DNA of 64,000 bases from Melanocharis versteri. Its lineage: Eukaryota; Chordata; Aves; Passeriformes; Melanocharitidae. The DNA lies in assembly GCA_013397845.1 (NCBI GenBank), contig VZTG01001554.1, positions 467,377 to 531,376 on the forward strand, in the 5' to 3' direction. This document shows, in pieces, positions 1 to 11,800 of this stretch. Within the stretch, counting starts at the first letter, position 1. Each line of letters opens with the position of its first letter. Both the position numbers and the translations under genes were made by a program. The notes under the pieces were generated by a model. The model saw only the letters and a program-made list of their open reading frames with translations, ran no database searches and was not told the DNA's origin.

Positions 1-719
1 GGAGTGCAGCCTGAAATAAAATCTGGAAACCAGAGATTTTAAGTTAGCACTTCAGAGACCTGTGAATTTTCTTTAGTGGCTACACTCTAAAGCTGCTGAC
101 GGGTGAATTGTTCAGCCCGGTCCTGAGCTTTTGCACCCCAAAGTTTTGGAAGGAAAGACAGAGAAGAAGTGGCCGTTTCCCAAGGGCCTGGAGTGGGAGG
201 CGGACGGGGGCGCAGGGCTGCGTGTGCCTGGGCAGGGGCCGTGGGCAGCAGGTGTCTGGGGGCAGCACAGAGCCTGCTCACACGGCAGCAAGTTCCGCTG
301 GAGTTTTGTTCATGAGACGTGACTCGGAGAAGAGTCGGGAAACTCGCAGCATCCCCTTTGCAGCCCACCGCTGCCCCGCGGCACAGCCGCTGCCCCTCAA
401 CCGAGCCCAGCAGCAGGAGGAACGGGAGCGAACCTGGCAGCGGCCGGGGCGCGCTGTATCCAGCAGCAAGCTTTCCGACGTGTTTCCTCGTTTAACCTCC
501 CCACCGCCACAGCACTGTAATTTTACGGGCAGGAATTCGAGCGATCTCCTGCCCCCCGCCTCCATCCCCGCTCCCCTCTTCTCCTCGCTCCACTTCTCCG
601 TGTAGCTGCCACCAGAACGGCTGCCATCCCGGGGGCTTCCTGCGCTGCTGCTTGTATGCAACGGGAAAAAAAAAAAAAACGCTTGGACAAAACAAAATTC
701 TTAGATGTTGGTTTTATTC

Positions 720-1170
720 GAGGACTTGGAGGCGGAGGTGGGCTTCCCCCCAGTCCGGCGTTTCCCGAGCCGGGCGCTCGGGCCGTCGCGCCAGACCCTG
801 GACACCGAACTCGTTTCCCTGCGTCGTTCTGTGCCTCGGGGTCCTCTGTGCTTCTCCGCTCGTCCCAGCCCGCTTTCTCTTTTAACCTACCTGTTTCAGA
901 CGTGTCCCGTAGGGTGCAGATTTGCCTTTAACATGTTCTTTTTTCCCGGAGAGGGCGTTCGGTAAAGGCCAAGTTTGCTGCGGTTTGTTTCGTGCCGCAT
1001 CTCTGCGTGCCCCGACAGCTGCGGGTTGCGCCGGGCGGCTGCCGCTCCGCCTGCGCGGGGAGGAGGAGGAGGAACGGGGGGAGGAAGGCGCGGGGGGGAC
1101 ACCGAGAAGTGCAGGGGTGGCGAGGAGCTCGGGCTTCGGGCCGCGAGAGGCAGCCCGGGAGCGGGAGGCT
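720..1170. promoter_or_regulatory. CpG-rich patch in LHX2 intron 3
   Basis: Base composition is strongly GC with frequent CpG, for example around 760-800 and 1010-1170, and a GAG-repeat purine run at about 1060-1075. The block is flanked by AT-rich DNA, so its boundaries are fairly sharp. It could be an intragenic CpG island or an alternative promoter; no splice-donor-bearing exon or conserved coding frame was recognised. Confidence 0.5.
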
Positions 1171-1269
1171 ACGCGTGTTTGGCACCTGAGGGGAGTAACA
1201 ATAGCGACGAAATGGGGTGGTTTGCAGTGGAAATGGCAGGGGCAAAAGGCGCATCTCTAACCGGCAAAA

Positions 1270-1480
1270 GCACCTCGGGAACAAAATTGCCAGCTATTAT
1301 TGGTTGAACTAATTGCTGAATAATTTGGAAATAGTGCAGAAAGCAGTAGTAGTCCCAGTGGTGAAGGTTGATGAAAGGTGGATGTAGTGTTCTCGCGAGT
1401 AACAGTTCAGCTTTAAAACAAGCATCAAATATGCATCTTTCCCATTTGAAAATGTCTCGTTTTCGGAGGGATTAGCTTTT
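1270..1480. promoter_or_regulatory. Possible intronic regulatory block with a TCTCGCGAG motif
   Basis: An AT-leaning segment just after the CpG-rich patch, with an inverted CCAAT (ATTGG, about 1299-1303), several TAAT/ATTA cores and TCTCGCGAG at 1391-1399. The last element matches nine of ten bases of the palindromic TCTCGCGAGA promoter motif bound by BANP. The regulatory reading is inference; only the motifs are directly visible. Confidence 0.3.
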
Positions 1481-2283
1481 AATTGTCCTTCCGCTGTCTC
1501 CCTGTGCAGGGCAGATGTTCAGATTCAAAGGACCTGTAAACGGAATCAGCGGCATCTGTCCTGGATGGGAGCACAGCCTGAGAAAGTCTCACTGCTCCCT
1601 GACTTCCTAAATAAACCGCCTTTAACTACATTTTGAAAAATTCGTTTACAAAATAATTGCCGTCCGACTTTTTTGTCTTTTAATCTTTGTCTAGAGCCTG
1701 CAACTGAAACTTTAGAGATCTTCCTTGAGTAACCTTTGGCTTCTTTGCTTAAGCTATTTATCTACTTAACTATTTACTAGACCTATAATCGACTCATTTA
1801 TGCGGTAATAAGTGCCATTGATCTTGGAAATCAGACTGGGTTGCTCCTTGATGTAAAATTCCACAAACGAGTAAATTATTGCAAAGCCTTCGATTTTGTG
1901 CCTTTAAAAGAGAAACCGTTTAAAAACGTGATAGTTCGTCTTTTTATTTTTAGTGGAACTTGTCATTTCCTTCTCAGAATTGTACTAGAAATGCTCAGTG
2001 TTGTCCTCTGAGGGGATCTGTTCCTGGTGATTTGTGTAGAATACCTTGTGTAAATAAATCTACGTCCAGAGGTGGTGGGAAAAGGGGGACCCATAAACTT
2101 GGCAGAGTCGAGACTGAAATAATTTTGTAAATTGCAGCAAATATTCATCTGCAACGCGAATTAGACTGACTTTTTTTTTCCTACTTAAACAAGACTCCGT
2201 TTGCAGGGGGATGATGGGTTTAGATGTGGATAGAGCCTGACAAGTGGAAAATAGCTTAGAAGGATGCTGAAACTTCAAAAAGA

Positions 2284-2319
2284 TTTCTTTTTCTTTCTTT
2301 TCGCTTTTTTTTTTTTTTA
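2284..2319. repeat. T-rich low-complexity tract
   Basis: A run of T interrupted by single C or G bases and ending in about fourteen T. It could be a degenerate microsatellite or the poly(A) tail of an unrecognised reverse-oriented retroelement. No flanking element was identified. Confidence 0.7.
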
Positions 2320-3059
2320 AAGTGTGTTCCTGTGATCATAATTTCCTCCTTCACTTGTTGGAATGGAGTTTGATGGGTTTTTTAGGTCAGTAAATCAATG
2401 GCTGAAAGCTTGCTGAACACAGAAGCACCTGTAAAGAATTCTGAATACTCCCTTTGTGAATTAGACCCCAAACCTCCCACAGCCTGCTATGTTTTATTCA
2501 TTTGTATCTAGTCTGGCTTTAAGACACTAAAATATCCTGGAAAATGACAGATGTATTGCGCAAACTTGGGGCGCGACGAGTTGATAAAATACCCATAATC
2601 TGTGCAAACAGCCAGTATATTAAGAAACCCTTCCTTTGCTAGCAGGAAGATGCCTCGTGCTTCGCTGAGAGGGTGACCGAATGCCCAGGCTGGATAGACG
2701 TCCTCGGCGGATGGGCACTGGGGCTGGGGGCGGCTTTTTGCCGGGGGAGGGGAGGCTGCGGAGGCGCCGACCCAGCTCCCGGCAGGGCTCGGGGCAGCGC
2801 CGGGGACGCCTGGAGCTGACCCTCTCAAATGGCTGTGTCAAAAGTGGTTTGGGTTTTTTTTCCTGACAAAAATGCGAAAAGCCTAGAAAGTTTTGAAGAG
2901 CGAGTATCTCTTTCCTCTTCGTTTCCCTTGGGACTAAAAGCTCACAAGAAGCTTCTCTGTGACTACTGCGACAGAGCGAGCAGACGGGAATCGCAGCTTA
3001 AAATCGGATGTCTTGCAAAGATTTCCGAGGAAAAATTAGCGTTTACCCCTTTCCCCCCT

Positions 3060-3425
3060 CCTCTTGCTTCTCCCCCTTGTCTCCTTCCCCCCAGGCCGTG
3101 ATCACCTTTCGGGTCCCCGGGCGCATCTGGCCCCTCCCCANTCAGGGACTGACCGCGCACTCGCACCGGCCATTCAATTGGCTTAATTGAGGGGAAAAAC
3201 CCTGGCGGCGGTTCCTCCCGCGGGGCCCGGGCCCGGCCGCCCCTCGCCGGCCCCTTTGTTCTCCCGCCCCGCAGCCCCGGCCCGGCCGCGCTCCCCCCGG
3301 GGGCACCGCAGCCGGGGGGGCCCGGTCCTTAGGCAGCCCCGGGGGCACCGGGACGCACAGCCCCTTTGTCCGAGGCAGCCGGGGAAGGCCGGAGGAAGAG
3401 GGCTTCTAATCCTGGCTCTCCTCCG
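3060..3425. promoter_or_regulatory. CpG island in LHX2 intron 3
   Basis: Dense CpG and C/G runs from about 3060 to 3425, with one undetermined base at 3141. At about 3171-3190 two homeodomain-like cores (CAATTG and TTAATTG) sit next to each other inside the GC-rich DNA. That juxtaposition is typical of developmental-gene islands, but no transcript start, splice donor or recognisable protein is visible, so it is described only as a probable regulatory island. Confidence 0.5.
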
Positions 3426-6299
3426 TCCTGGCCTTGTGATGCTTGGCCTGGGCTCCTTAAGAGTGCCTGGCTTTATCTCCTCAGAAACACTTCTTGAAAT
3501 GTCAAGGTTGAGGCAGCGCTGTCGTGTCTGTTGCTCCATGGCTTGGCAGAGACACACTCCTTTTAGTGCTGCCAGGGGTACCTTGCCTGCTCGCAGTGCC
3601 GCAGTTTCACCCCTTTTAATTCCTGTGATGAGAAGTTCAGGAATCTGCCTTCTTTAAGTGTCTTCTCCTTCCTCTAAAGAGAAAGACTATGTCTGTTCCT
3701 GTCCCAAGTACCACTCAGAGGGCTCTGTGTCGTTTCTGTCCCCCTTGAGGATATGGGCACCACGAAGTCCTCTACACGCTCTGACCAAACAACAAATGCG
3801 GCTGCACCCCTGCCTGGTCTAGTTAATCACAAGTTCCCTCTCCAGGCAGCAGGAGGTTAAAACACCCCCTTGACTCCGATTACAGAAGGAAAGAGGTGTA
3901 TGTTCCTGACCCACTATTGAGAGATAGTGCACACACCAAACTCATCTCTTGTTTCATCACTCTTTCGGAATCAGGATTAGTTTTCTTTCTTTTGGTGTAA
4001 TCTAACGTGTCAAGCATAAGCTACTAAGAACAAAATTTCCACCAAAGGAAATTTCTCTTTCTCATCTTCACGTGCCATATCCTTAGCAACCTACTAACTA
4101 GGTAACTAAGCACACGCTTTGCCCCGAATCCCAAGCCATGGAGGGCTCTGGTTATCTGAGGGTGAAGCAATGCTCCCAAGTTCTCCTCCTCTAACAGAGT
4201 TTGTTACGAAAGTACCAGCACATCCTGTTTTACGCTCCTGTCATTGGGTTTAGGGAAGTGTTATGCATTAATCTGCAAAGGGTATTTTGGCTACCAATAT
4301 CAAAATAAAATGTTTTCCTCTTAATCTGTAGGGATGTAGTGATGCTGCCCACGGACATCACCGTCCTGTGACCAGGTGGCCCATATGGGGCTCAGGATGT
4401 AAGAGCTGCCGCTGCTGCACCAGCGGAGGGCGGGAGGGCAATGGCCTGGGTTTGGGGTCTGGGCAAAAGCACAGGGCCTTAGAAATGTTCTAGGGTCAAA
4501 AAAGAGACTCGGTACTGCTTCAGAATTTGTTTTATCAAAAAATAGAAGTGAAATGCTCTTTAATCTAAGGCTCCTCTATTCGACTGGAATTCTACCAATT
4601 GTATTTCTGAAATCCCAGCAGGAGCCTGAGATACTGCAATGGAATGGAAATGTTACATATGGATAGTTCAGCAATTCCTTTGGGAGATACACAGGACACC
4701 ACAAAAGAACAGGGAAGACAGTGCCTGAAAAACAGAGGGTTGCGTGAGGAGCATGTACAGTGTTAGTTTTACACCCTGATGCCTTTTGCAGAAACTCCTC
4801 AGCTCTTAAAATCTCCACTTACACCCTTGGCCCGTTCTGTGTATCTGTGCCTGCAACACCCATGGACATTGCAGATTCTGTGAGACATGCAGATAATATT
4901 AGACTGAATAAAATAGCCTTTTGAGGATGGTGCCAGGCACCACAACCAAATACAAGAGGGGAATTGGCACCAGCTAGGACTATTTATGTCATATTGGGTG
5001 ATGCCTGGGAGCAGCCAAACCACTTGCGCAAGACAACAAACAGCACACTCCCTCGTGCACTTTCAAAATCTTTTCTGTAACTTCCATCATAGACAAGGAC
5101 ACTTTGCCACGCACAAACGGTACATGTTTACTGTCATATTAATATTTACTTAGTAGATAGTGAGGTAAAATGATGAGAAATTCTAAGAGTAAGTTGTTCC
5201 TTGTCCTGTCAGCGCTTGATGAAAAGCTGACACCTTCATTCCGTTCTGGGAGGGTTTAGAAGCAGTTTTATATCCTTGGATTCTGAATGTATCTCATTCT
5301 CTATGGGACACGTTAAAATCCAACTCCTTGCAGCCCTAGGCTTTGTTTTGCTGCATATTAACAGGAACCAGACCTCAGTCCTGCAGACAGATATTTTGAT
5401 GCATTTCCTCCTATGTCTGTCTTGTTATTTCTTGGAGGGTTTGAAAGCCTCTAAGATGACGCATAAAGGTCTCTTCCATTACTAATATCTAAAGTTCTTT
5501 GGGTACATTTTAAAAACAAGCATGATTTGGTTTTACATTTCCATAGCATAATTTTCTGTGAGCATTATTATGTTATTCATCCCAGTGCTCTTTATATCAG
5601 GAATTGTAGCTATGAAGGAGACTGGGGCACATGGGATGACTCCAGCTGGGCAACTAGGTCTCAGATCTTAAACCCAAAAAGATTTGGCTACATCCCATCT
5701 AGCTCCATTACTACTCCATTGTTGCTATCTCCCTTTAAGTATCTTGTACCTTTTAAATTCAGGTGCTTGCAGTTTTCCATGCCGCCGGAAAACAAGCAGA
5801 AATGCTTCTTATGGCCAGAATTTGGCACAAGATCCTGAGGTCTGGAAAGGATTTATACAAATGTATGCACATGCACGCACACACGCACACAGACAAACAC
5901 ATTTCTATATACAGTACCAGTTTTTTAGCTGCTTTTTAAATTATAGGAGTACAGAAACACAGACAAGTTCGAGGCTTTGGACACTTTGGGCATATCTGTT
6001 AAACAAACGTGCTTTTGCGCTTAGAGCTGAATTTTTGCAGGCCTTGCTCTGTATTGTGCCACAGCTTTTTAGCAGGTTTTGAAAGGCTGAGGTTTGTAAA
6101 GCAGCTACTGTAGCTGCTGCAAACATGCTTAGGGAACCTGTATGCATCTTTACTTAGGAATCCATGCATTTTATGTGTATTTTTAAAATCTGGTTTTAAT
6201 ACATGCCTGTCAGAATGTGTGTGTTTTCGCCAGGGCTGAGATACACTGATGGACAGCACGAATTCAAGTAACACTATAAAGATAGGTCCATGAGATATA

Positions 6300-7080
6300 C
6301 TGATTAAACGGCAATAGTGGACAATTGAAAATAAACCTGTTCATGTGTTTAAGAAAATTACCAACAATTCATGCTTTAAAAGAATATTTTTGTCATTTTT
6401 CGCATGCCATGTAGAACAGAGATAGTGATTTTTCATTACTTTCAAGATAAAACTTGTAGGAAATTAAGAGGGACTTGTAGATATTTGGACAGGAAAAGCT
6501 AATTAACAGCAGTTTGTCAGAGCTAATTTTCAGTGATTTTTTATCCATATTTATCCAATTTTTTATAAGAGGCCAACTCAGTCTTTAATGTTATTTTAAG
6601 AGGTTTTCTATGGTTTACTGTATGCACAAATAAATGAAAAACTACTTTTGGTCTACAAGATTATTTTGCTTGGCATTCAACATTTAATACTATTTGATAA
6701 TTTTTACAGTGTTCCTTGCTCGCAGACCTTCTTCTTGTACTTGATTTCTGCAAGTGTATCAACCAGTGTCATTCTGTGATTTCAAAAGGATATGACAGAA
6801 GTGATCATTCAAACTACTATTTGCAAACGCTTTCTTAAAATGGAAATATAAACATATAAATAATTAAAAAGATTTTTCATTTGGCATGCCAGTGAATATG
6901 TTGTATTAACAGCTTTACTTCTTTAGCTAGTCAGATTATAGTCATAATTTGCTGTCTGGTAGCCACGAACTTTATTTCTTTTATAGTGTTTCATTTAATG
7001 GTCTCCCTTGTACTCTACAGGCTTTAGTTTGATGGAGGAAATAATTATGATTTTAACTAGTCTGTTCCATTGAGATTTAA
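6300..7080. promoter_or_regulatory. AT-rich intronic block with TAAT cores, candidate enhancer
   Basis: A long AT-rich block without repeat signatures, with TAATTA at 6500-6505 (a LIM-homeodomain-type core) and further TAAT/ATTA and TTATCC/TTTATC words around 6530-6600 and 6680-6960. Composition and lack of transposon similarity resemble conserved non-coding elements of developmental loci. Conservation cannot be tested from one sequence, so confidence is low. Confidence 0.3.
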
Positions 7081-7319
7081 GTGGAGTGTATTGTGCAGCT
7101 CTCTTTGTGTGTTACAGTGCAATTTATGGTGATACCAAGTACAGTAAAACCCTTTACGGAGTTGAAGACAGCTTCTGTCCTCCCACAGAAAGCGGAGCAA
7201 AAGTTCTGTGGAGGTGGAGTGGAGGGAAAAGGAAACAGAGCTGACATTTTAAAAGCCACAGAGGGGCAGGCCAGGGTCCTTGCAGGCTGGTTATTGTAAG
7301 GGAATGGCTGGAAGGTGCA

Positions 7320-7700
7320 GAAATATGATCCAGCTGTGCCCAGGTGGGCAAGAGGCCAACGGCCCCTGGGCTGTGCTCGCCCCGGTGCTGGGGCACCTCC
7401 AGTCCCGGGGCAGCTCTGGGCCGCTCATGGCAGAGAGGCACTGCGGGGCTGCAGCGTGTCCAGGGCAGGGAACGGAGCTGGGAAGGGGCTGCAGCCCCAG
7501 GAGCNCTCAGGCTGGATATTAGGAAACTTCTCTTCCCCAAAAGCAGAGGTGGAGCCCCTGTCCTTGGAAGGATTTCAAAGCCATGTGGATGTGGCACTTG
7601 AGGACATGGGTCTGTGGTGTCCTTGGCACCACTGGGTTAATGGTAGGACACCATGACCTTAGAGGGCTTTTCTAAACGGAACTGCTCTACAAATCCATGA
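7320..7700 (+). mobile_element. CR1 LINE 3' end, degraded, sense to LHX2
   Basis: The text follows the avian CR1 3' region. A GGATATTAGGAAACTTCTC-like stretch starts near 7513, followed by the 'gtggagcccctgtccttgga' and 'gtggatgtggcacttgagg' equivalents, then 'gggttaatggtagga' and 'gaccttagagggcttttc' near 7634-7673. The terminal ATTCTATG-type repeats are eroded. The 5' part (7320-7510) is GC-rich and matches the upstream CR1 region more loosely; one base is undetermined at 7505. It carries no usable reverse transcriptase. It ends about 140 bp before the LHX2 exon at 7838. Confidence 0.85.
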
Positions 7701-7837
7701 AATGGAGCAAAGACAGGTAGGGCTTGTGCCAGTACATGCTGTGGTGAGTTATTTTAATCGCTGCACTCGGGGAAATTGCAAACAATGTTGGTTGTGGAGC
7801 AAGAGATTTACAGGCCTTTTCCTCTTGTTGCCTTAAG

Positions 7838-8043
7838 CTTTAAGTTGCAATGAAAACGATGGCGACCACCTAGACAGAGACCAGCAATACCCCAGCAATC
7901 AAAAAACAAAGCGCATGAGGACGTCCTTCAAACACCACCAGCTGCGGACAATGAAGTCATACTTTGCTATTAACCACAATCCTGATGCCAAGGACTTGAA
8001 ACAGCTAGCTCAAAAAACCGGCCTCACCAAAAGAGTTCTTCAG
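7838..8043 (+). CDS. LHX2: LHX2 penultimate coding exon: linker and most of the homeodomain
   Basis: This exon encodes the short pre-homeodomain linker and homeodomain helices 1, 2 and the start of 3 of a LIM-homeodomain transcription factor. The frame begins with a split codon (intron phase 1, probably Ala), then LSCNENDGDHLDRDQ and the basic KTKRMRTSF arm, and runs through KSYFAINHNPDAKDL to TGLTKRVLQ. A pyrimidine tract plus TTAAG precedes 7838 and GTAAGAG follows 8043. A second AG (7843-7844) was rejected because the earlier one keeps the LSCNEN frame known from LHX2. The exon is 206 nt and ends in phase 0 after homeodomain residue 46, the usual intron position in this family. The protein binds TAATTA-type DNA in the nucleus and works with LDB1 through LIM domains encoded upstream of this window. 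LHX9 is the close paralogue; the last exon decides for LHX2. Confidence 0.95.
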
Positions 8044-10379
8044 GTAAGAGACATCTTTTGCCTTGAAAAGTAACCAAAATATCAATTTTATATTTGAAAA
8101 TACATGGGTTTTGCTGGTTTTCAAGCTATTCCAAATCCTTCATACCTTCTCTGAGACTAATTCCCAGAAAGTATGAGAAGAGTTATTTCTTTCCAGTTTC
8201 TCTAAAGCAGATCACTTGGGCTCTAAATTTTATGAGAGTTGTGAAGGTTTGGGGCCCTGCTTGTTTTCCTGGAGTTCTTAAATTCTGGTGCATGTTTTAG
8301 CTCCCAGGCTGATGTAAAAAAAAAAGTGACTTATTTTAGTTAGTGTGCTCACTGTAAATAGAGAGCTTTTAGTTTAGAAATTCAGAAAACATGTCAATGT
8401 TTACCTTTGTAAGAAATTAATCAAGAGTTTGAATTCATTTTATCAGGACAAGGAGGAGGGCTTTTTTTTCTTAACTGAAGTGGACACGAGGGAAATTTTT
8501 CAAAAATTTATTTTTACTCATAATTTAGTAACTTAGATTTTAAGAGTACTTTTTTAGTAACTGCATTTTAAGAGTAGTTTTTCTTGCTTCATGGGAACAC
8601 ACTCCATTTGAGCTATTGCGGGAAGGGGACAGTATTAGTTGATTCTGCTGCATTTTAATTTATAATTCTGACTGACGAAGTCAATTTTAATGAGCACTTA
8701 CCCAGCTGCCTATACATAGAGATAAATTTGGGCATATAGGAGCCACAGCATTCCAGGATCTAGTGCTGAAAGTTTTAAATGGGTCTTAATTGTAGGAAAA
8801 GGATTTGTGACCTTCCTAGAGAGGTAGGGCTGTGAGCCCCGTCCTGGGAAGCATTGTGGACAGCTCACAAGTCATAGGCAAGTGGAGGGCAGGACACAAA
8901 AACTACTGAGGAAAAGTGAATTCATTGGAGGGATCCTGGAGCTTACAGAGCTAACACCTACCAGAAGAAGGAACAAAGGTTTTGTAGGCTTCTCAGTAAA
9001 ATGACAAACCGTATGTAATGACTTCTCATGGCTACATTCTCATAGCTGGATTGGGTTTGTTTTCTTGAGGCTGATTTGCCTCTTTTTTCCAAGTTATTGT
9101 CTCTGTTTGTTCCTCTTCAGAATGTATTTCCTTGTGTCCAAAATTGGACTCCACCCCATTACTCTACTGTTCCTCTTTCAGTTTCTTCATTGCTTCTTCG
9201 TTCTATCTTAAACATGTCACAGTTTGCAGTTTTAAGGTGCTTTGTGGTTCTTCTTTTGTTTGTAGCAGAACTTTACAATTCCATCAAAGTTTTGTTATCA
9301 TTTTGATATTTGGTGCTTCACTTCTTTTACTTTCAGAGTTAAATACTCCTTTATGTCCAGTCTCCTTTAGCTGCAGTGGTGGAAGGCAATATTTGGTGGT
9401 GAGGATTGCTTCCTGAGGATGATACTGTTGGAAGCAATTCCAGAAAACGGCCTGGAGTGATACTTTGTCTGGTAGCACTTGAGTTTTCCTGCCTGTTACA
9501 AGCACTCTCTAGTCATGGATGTTTTGTTCAAAAATTAATTTGGGCCATGAGAACACAGACTTGTATTTCGTATGTTTTAGAACTTTTGTGCCCAGTTGGT
9601 TTATCTCTACCTGTGAGTGTCGATTTTTCAAACACTGAAGTTCACCCTTATGAGTTTCAGGGTTGCTCTTTGCTAGGAAAACTCATCACGATGTTGGTTA
9701 CTGAGACAGTGTCACTTATTAATTCTTTGGAGCCAGAAAGGCTGGCATTCCACCTATGTCACTTACTGAACACAAAGCAATTCACTAACACTATTGACCT
9801 AAACAAACATCATTAGCACCAGCCTGTCCCACACCCCGCAGGTGTTTGGACTCACAGTTGTATGGGCACACTTGCCAGGAGCCAGAACTCTGCCACACTC
9901 CCTATTAGGTGTTTGTGAGCTGTTGGATTTTCTGTGTGTTCAGATCTCCATGCAGCTGGTGAAGGATCCCGGCTCTGTGGACATACTTCATAGAATGTAT
10001 TATAAGGGGAAATGCAGGGCAGCAGATCGGGAGAAAGGTGCCCTTCCTAAACACACAGAGCAGAGCTCCTGGTGATTTAGGGAACAGCTGTAGTGCCCTT
10101 GCTGCAGAGACAGCCCCACATGACATGTAATGGGGGGACTTTGTAGATGAGCAGAGAATTTGAGGATTTTCTAAATGCTCTGTGATACTGGAGTTGGAAG
10201 CCCTGACTGATGTCTTTGCTTTATACACAATTTGTGCACATGTCCAGTGGTGAGATGGCCAGGAAATGTAACACTCTGCTTCTCAGAATGCATTTCCTTC
10301 GATGCCTTTGTAATGCACATTGTTCTCTCGAAGGAGCCACATTAGAATCATAGCAAACTTATTTCTGTTTTTAACACCT

Positions 10380-10560
10380 ATTTTTATTTTGTTTCCTTCC
10401 AATTTAACCTTACATTTGCAGTTTAATTCATATATCTCTTGTACTACAGCTGGGGAACACAAGCCCTTTATTGTAAGATATCATTCGTAATTAACGGCCC
10501 TGGCTAATTGTGAGCTAACTAACCTAAGTGGCATAAATGCTGCTCTTCAGGGAATTGATC
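10380..10560. promoter_or_regulatory. Candidate conserved element with paired TAAT sites
   Basis: TAATTA at 10488-10493 lies about 12 bp from a second core in GGCTAATTG (near 10502-10510), inside non-repetitive sequence with no open frame. Paired homeodomain cores in a LIM-homeobox intron suggest an enhancer or autoregulatory site. This is inference; only the motifs are seen. Confidence 0.25.
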
Positions 10561-11148
10561 TTTCTTTCTTTCTGTGAGTTTAGAAAAGGAAGGTGAAAGT
10601 AGATAGCCCTGAGGAGGTATGGTGTGTTAGCTATAGGTATGTACCTCTTCTCTCCCCAGGGGTCTGAAATAAGATTATCCACAGCCTAAGCACTTTAGGA
10701 ACATAAAGCATCATTTTTCAGTGTGTGTCTTGTACACCACTTATTTTTTCTTGGATCAGTCCCTAGTAAAGTCGCTACCAGAACCCTACAAAGATCACTG
10801 CACACCTTCGGACTTTGCTAGTCCAGTTTCCAGTAATCAACAAGCCTGAAATATTCCCATCCCACGTGGGGACTTGTGCTGCCCTTTGGTGAAGGTTTGC
10901 TTTAGGCTGCAGGCTCTTCCTGAGCCCCCATTCGTTAAACATCCCTTTGACTGTGCAGTTACTAATTACAGCAGAGTAATCCCCATGTGTGTGCAATGAG
11001 TGAACGAAGTCTGCTTTGTGGTGCTACGTCCTCTGTATTTCGTTTCTCCACTTACTAGTTAGTGAAATTCAGAGAACCTCAACATTTCCAGGCAGCTGTG
11101 TGAATGAGCAAAATTGGGTTTAAAAGTTTGGTTTTAGCAGAAGCTATT

Positions 11149-11169
11149 CACACAGCTAATAAGTAACAG
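11149..11169 (+). repeat. MIR-core-like fragment (short, uncertain)
   Basis: CACACAGCTAATAAGTAACAG resembles the core of the ancient MIR SINE family, whose consensus contains a 'cacacagctagtaagtggcag'-like stretch. A near-identical copy lies at 48877-48897 (20 of 21 bases). The flanks are too diverged to delimit an element. Confidence 0.3.
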
Positions 11170-11800
11170 ACGCAGCAATGGAGGTGTTACAAATCAGAAA
11201 ATAAAGTTATCTAAGGTGATGATCCCATTAACTTCAGTATCCAAATCCCTCACAACACTTAGTGTGTTTATTTTCAACACTCCCTTATCATATGGAGATG
11301 TTCTTTTATTCCTATTTGACTTGGTGGAGACAAAGAATTTGCTGCACAGATCACTGAAGAGGGAGTGCAATATTTTCACCTCAGTAAATATTATTCTGCA
11401 TAACTGCTGAGCGCCCAGCTCCACACATCCAGCCCCGCTCACCGGAGTGTGGGAGCAGCAGTGGTGGGTCTTGCAGCTGCCTTTTATTTTTCAGTGTGAG
11501 ATTTGGTCTGTATTTTGCCCTTTGATTTGAAATAGTTCAGCCTTGTACTGATACAGTTGGACAGAAACCCAATAAATACTTCCCAATGATCTTGTTTATT
11601 CCTCAGTCCTGAAGGAATTGTGTAATTGATGTGAGATAAGTCCTTCTGGAAGGATTCTTTCACTTCTGTGTGTGTCTGGGTGGTTATTTCTGCCATGCCC
11701 TTCCAGGTGCAAGGCCTGAGCTGCCCATGAGAGCGGCGTGGGCAGCCCCAGGCCCAGCCCTGCACGCGGCTGTCCCTGCTGGGATAATGGCCAGGGCCAC

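Larger units (their letters stand above)
1..7837 (+). other. LHX2: LHX2 intron 3 (inferred), 5' part cut by the window edge
   Basis: No exon can be supported here. The LIM domains and the alanine-rich linker that precede the homeodomain in LHX2 are absent in all frames, so the stretch is read as the intron before the homeodomain exon; its start lies outside the window. It contains an A14 run (666-679), CpG-rich patches near 720-1170 and 3060-3425, a T/C-rich tract at 2284-2319, AT-rich segments with TAAT cores (1270-1480, 1740-1930, 6300-7080) and a CR1 tail at about 7320-7700. Single undetermined bases sit at 3141 and 7505. The open frames over the GC-rich parts overlap on both strands and show no family motif. 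The intron identity is inference; the missing LIM exons are the direct observation. Confidence 0.7.

Noticed and set aside
7838..7844. Alternative acceptor AG at 7843-7844
   Set aside because: It would drop the Leu-Ser before Cys-Asn-Glu-Asn and shift the split codon; the AG at 7836-7837 keeps the known LHX2 linker.
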